A stretch of 5,700 bases of DNA from an uncultured Thiotrichaceae bacterium. Lineage in GTDB: Bacteria > Pseudomonadota > Gammaproteobacteria > Thiotrichales > Thiotrichaceae. The translations under genes were made by a program, and so were the position numbers. Positions 5,375 to 5,700 of the stretch are shown piece after piece. The stretch spans positions 1 to 5,700 of the forward strand of contig CACVAV010000208.1 of NCBI GenBank assembly GCA_902727945.1, in the 5' to 3' direction. Every line of letters begins with the position of its first letter. The stretch's first letter is position 1. The notes under the pieces were generated by a model. The model did not search any database. It saw nothing but the letters and a program-made list of their open reading frames with translations, and was not told where the DNA came from.

Positions 5375-5466
5375 GGAACAGAGCTGTGTGGGCAAGATGT
5401 AGGCTGAGGACCGTTTGAGCGCAGCGAGTTCCGCAGGCCGGAAGCTTGTCCGCGCAGATCTGTTCC
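5375..5466 (+). repeat. Large imperfect hairpin with REP-like core between ribE and purN
   Basis: Bases 5375-5396 pair with 5445-5466 in a 22-position stem: 18 Watson-Crick pairs, 3 G-U pairs and one G/A mismatch (5383/5458). Inside it a second imperfect stem pairs about 5402-5410 with 5430-5439, capped by a region containing GAGCGCAGCGAG. GTAG at 5399-5402 sits at the foot of the inner stem, as in REP elements of the GTAG type, and the AGCGCAGCG loop resembles loops recalled from such elements in Gammaproteobacteria. No T-run follows on either strand, so it is not a standard intrinsic terminator. It fills the gap between two convergent genes, a usual place for REP or other palindromic repeats, and may stabilise mRNA ends or hinder read-through. 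Copy number in the genome cannot be seen here. Confidence 0.6.
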
Positions 5467-5485
5467 GTTCTAATAGGTTGCCTAA

Positions 5486-5700
5486 TTATAAAATAACCGG
5501 CTCATGCAGCACTTGTTGATCGAGCCGGATCACATTGTTGTCCAGTGATAAGCGTTCCGCACAAAACCATTCAACCACCTGCGGATAGATCAGGTGTTCT
5601 TTGCTTAATACACGTCTGGCTAAGCTATCAGCAGTATCACTTTCAAGTACCGGAATGCGCGCCTGCATAATCACCGGGCCGCCATCTAATTCCGGTGAAA
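5486..5700 (-). CDS. purN: Phosphoribosylglycinamide formyltransferase PurN, C-terminal part (runs off the window)
   Basis: PurN transfers a formyl group from 10-formyl-tetrahydrofolate to GAR in de novo purine synthesis. The visible 70 codons plus stop encode the last third of the protein, and the frame stays open to base 5700, so the start lies beyond the window. The segment opens with ELDGGPVIMQARIPV, matching the formyltransferase signature whose Asp is catalytic (Asp144 in E. coli PurN). It continues with the EHLIYPQVVEWF helix typical of PurN, where E. coli has EHAIYPLVISWF. The internal ATG near 5672-5674 is not the start. It is convergent with ribE, the two stops being 127 bases apart around the large hairpin. 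Partner purM, often next to purN, would lie outside the window. Confidence 0.92.
   Translation of the reverse strand, partial: SPELDGGPVIMQARIPVLESDTADSLARRVLSKEHLIYPQVVEWFCAERLSLDNNVIRLDQQVLHEPVIL

Noticed and set aside
5195..5395. 66-codon open frame on the - strand across the ribE 3' end and the hairpin
   Set aside because: Mostly antisense to conserved ribE, low-complexity composition and no domain.
5375..5485. Bidirectional intrinsic terminator for ribE and purN
   Set aside because: The hairpin is long and strong, but no T-run follows it on either strand, so it is listed as a repeat, not a terminator.
1..5700. CRISPR array, tRNA, rRNA, phage or insertion sequence
   Set aside because: No regularly spaced repeats, cloverleaf, transposase or phage gene is visible.

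Overview
The window looks like ordinary chromosomal DNA from a gammaproteobacterium. The inference rests on the proteins: an AmpD that lines up closely with the enterobacterial enzyme, a GlyA of 417 residues with its PLP lysine at position 229 as in E. coli, and a glyA-nrdR-ribD-ribE order familiar from gammaproteobacterial genomes. Coding DNA has a mid-range GC content, while the first 277 bases are very AT-rich. I cannot name a genus.

Layout. Bases 1-277 are an AT-rich, T-rich leader with an extended -10 promoter candidate and an inverted repeat. They precede ampD (278-847), the cytoplasmic anhydro-muropeptide amidase. After a 139-bp gap with a palindrome and a perfect -10 hexamer comes a small exported META-domain protein (987-1559) with a twin-arginine-type signal peptide. 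It ends in a textbook intrinsic terminator (1583-1620). A regulatory gap with an extended -10 and a 9-bp inverted repeat then leads to a compact co-oriented run: glyA (best start 1730, not 1709), nrdR, ribD and ribE, with gaps of 3, 36 and 35 bases and no terminator between them. Downstream of ribE, a 127-bp space is filled by a 92-nt imperfect hairpin with a REP-like core. The 3' end of purN follows on the opposite strand and runs off the window.

How the genes fit together. GlyA makes glycine and 5,10-methylene-tetrahydrofolate, and purN uses a formyl-folate, so both ends of the right half belong to one-carbon metabolism. NrdR represses ribonucleotide reductase genes. RibD and RibE catalyse the middle and last steps of riboflavin synthesis. 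The ribBA and ribH genes that often follow ribE in related genomes are absent here, replaced by the hairpin and purN, which suggests a rearrangement point. AmpD and the META protein are separate transcription units with no obvious functional tie to the rest.

No new defence, mobile or metabolic system is visible. The least explained items are the large hairpin between ribE and purN, the operator-like inverted repeat over the glyA promoter, the Tat-type META protein, and the palindromes flanking ampD.
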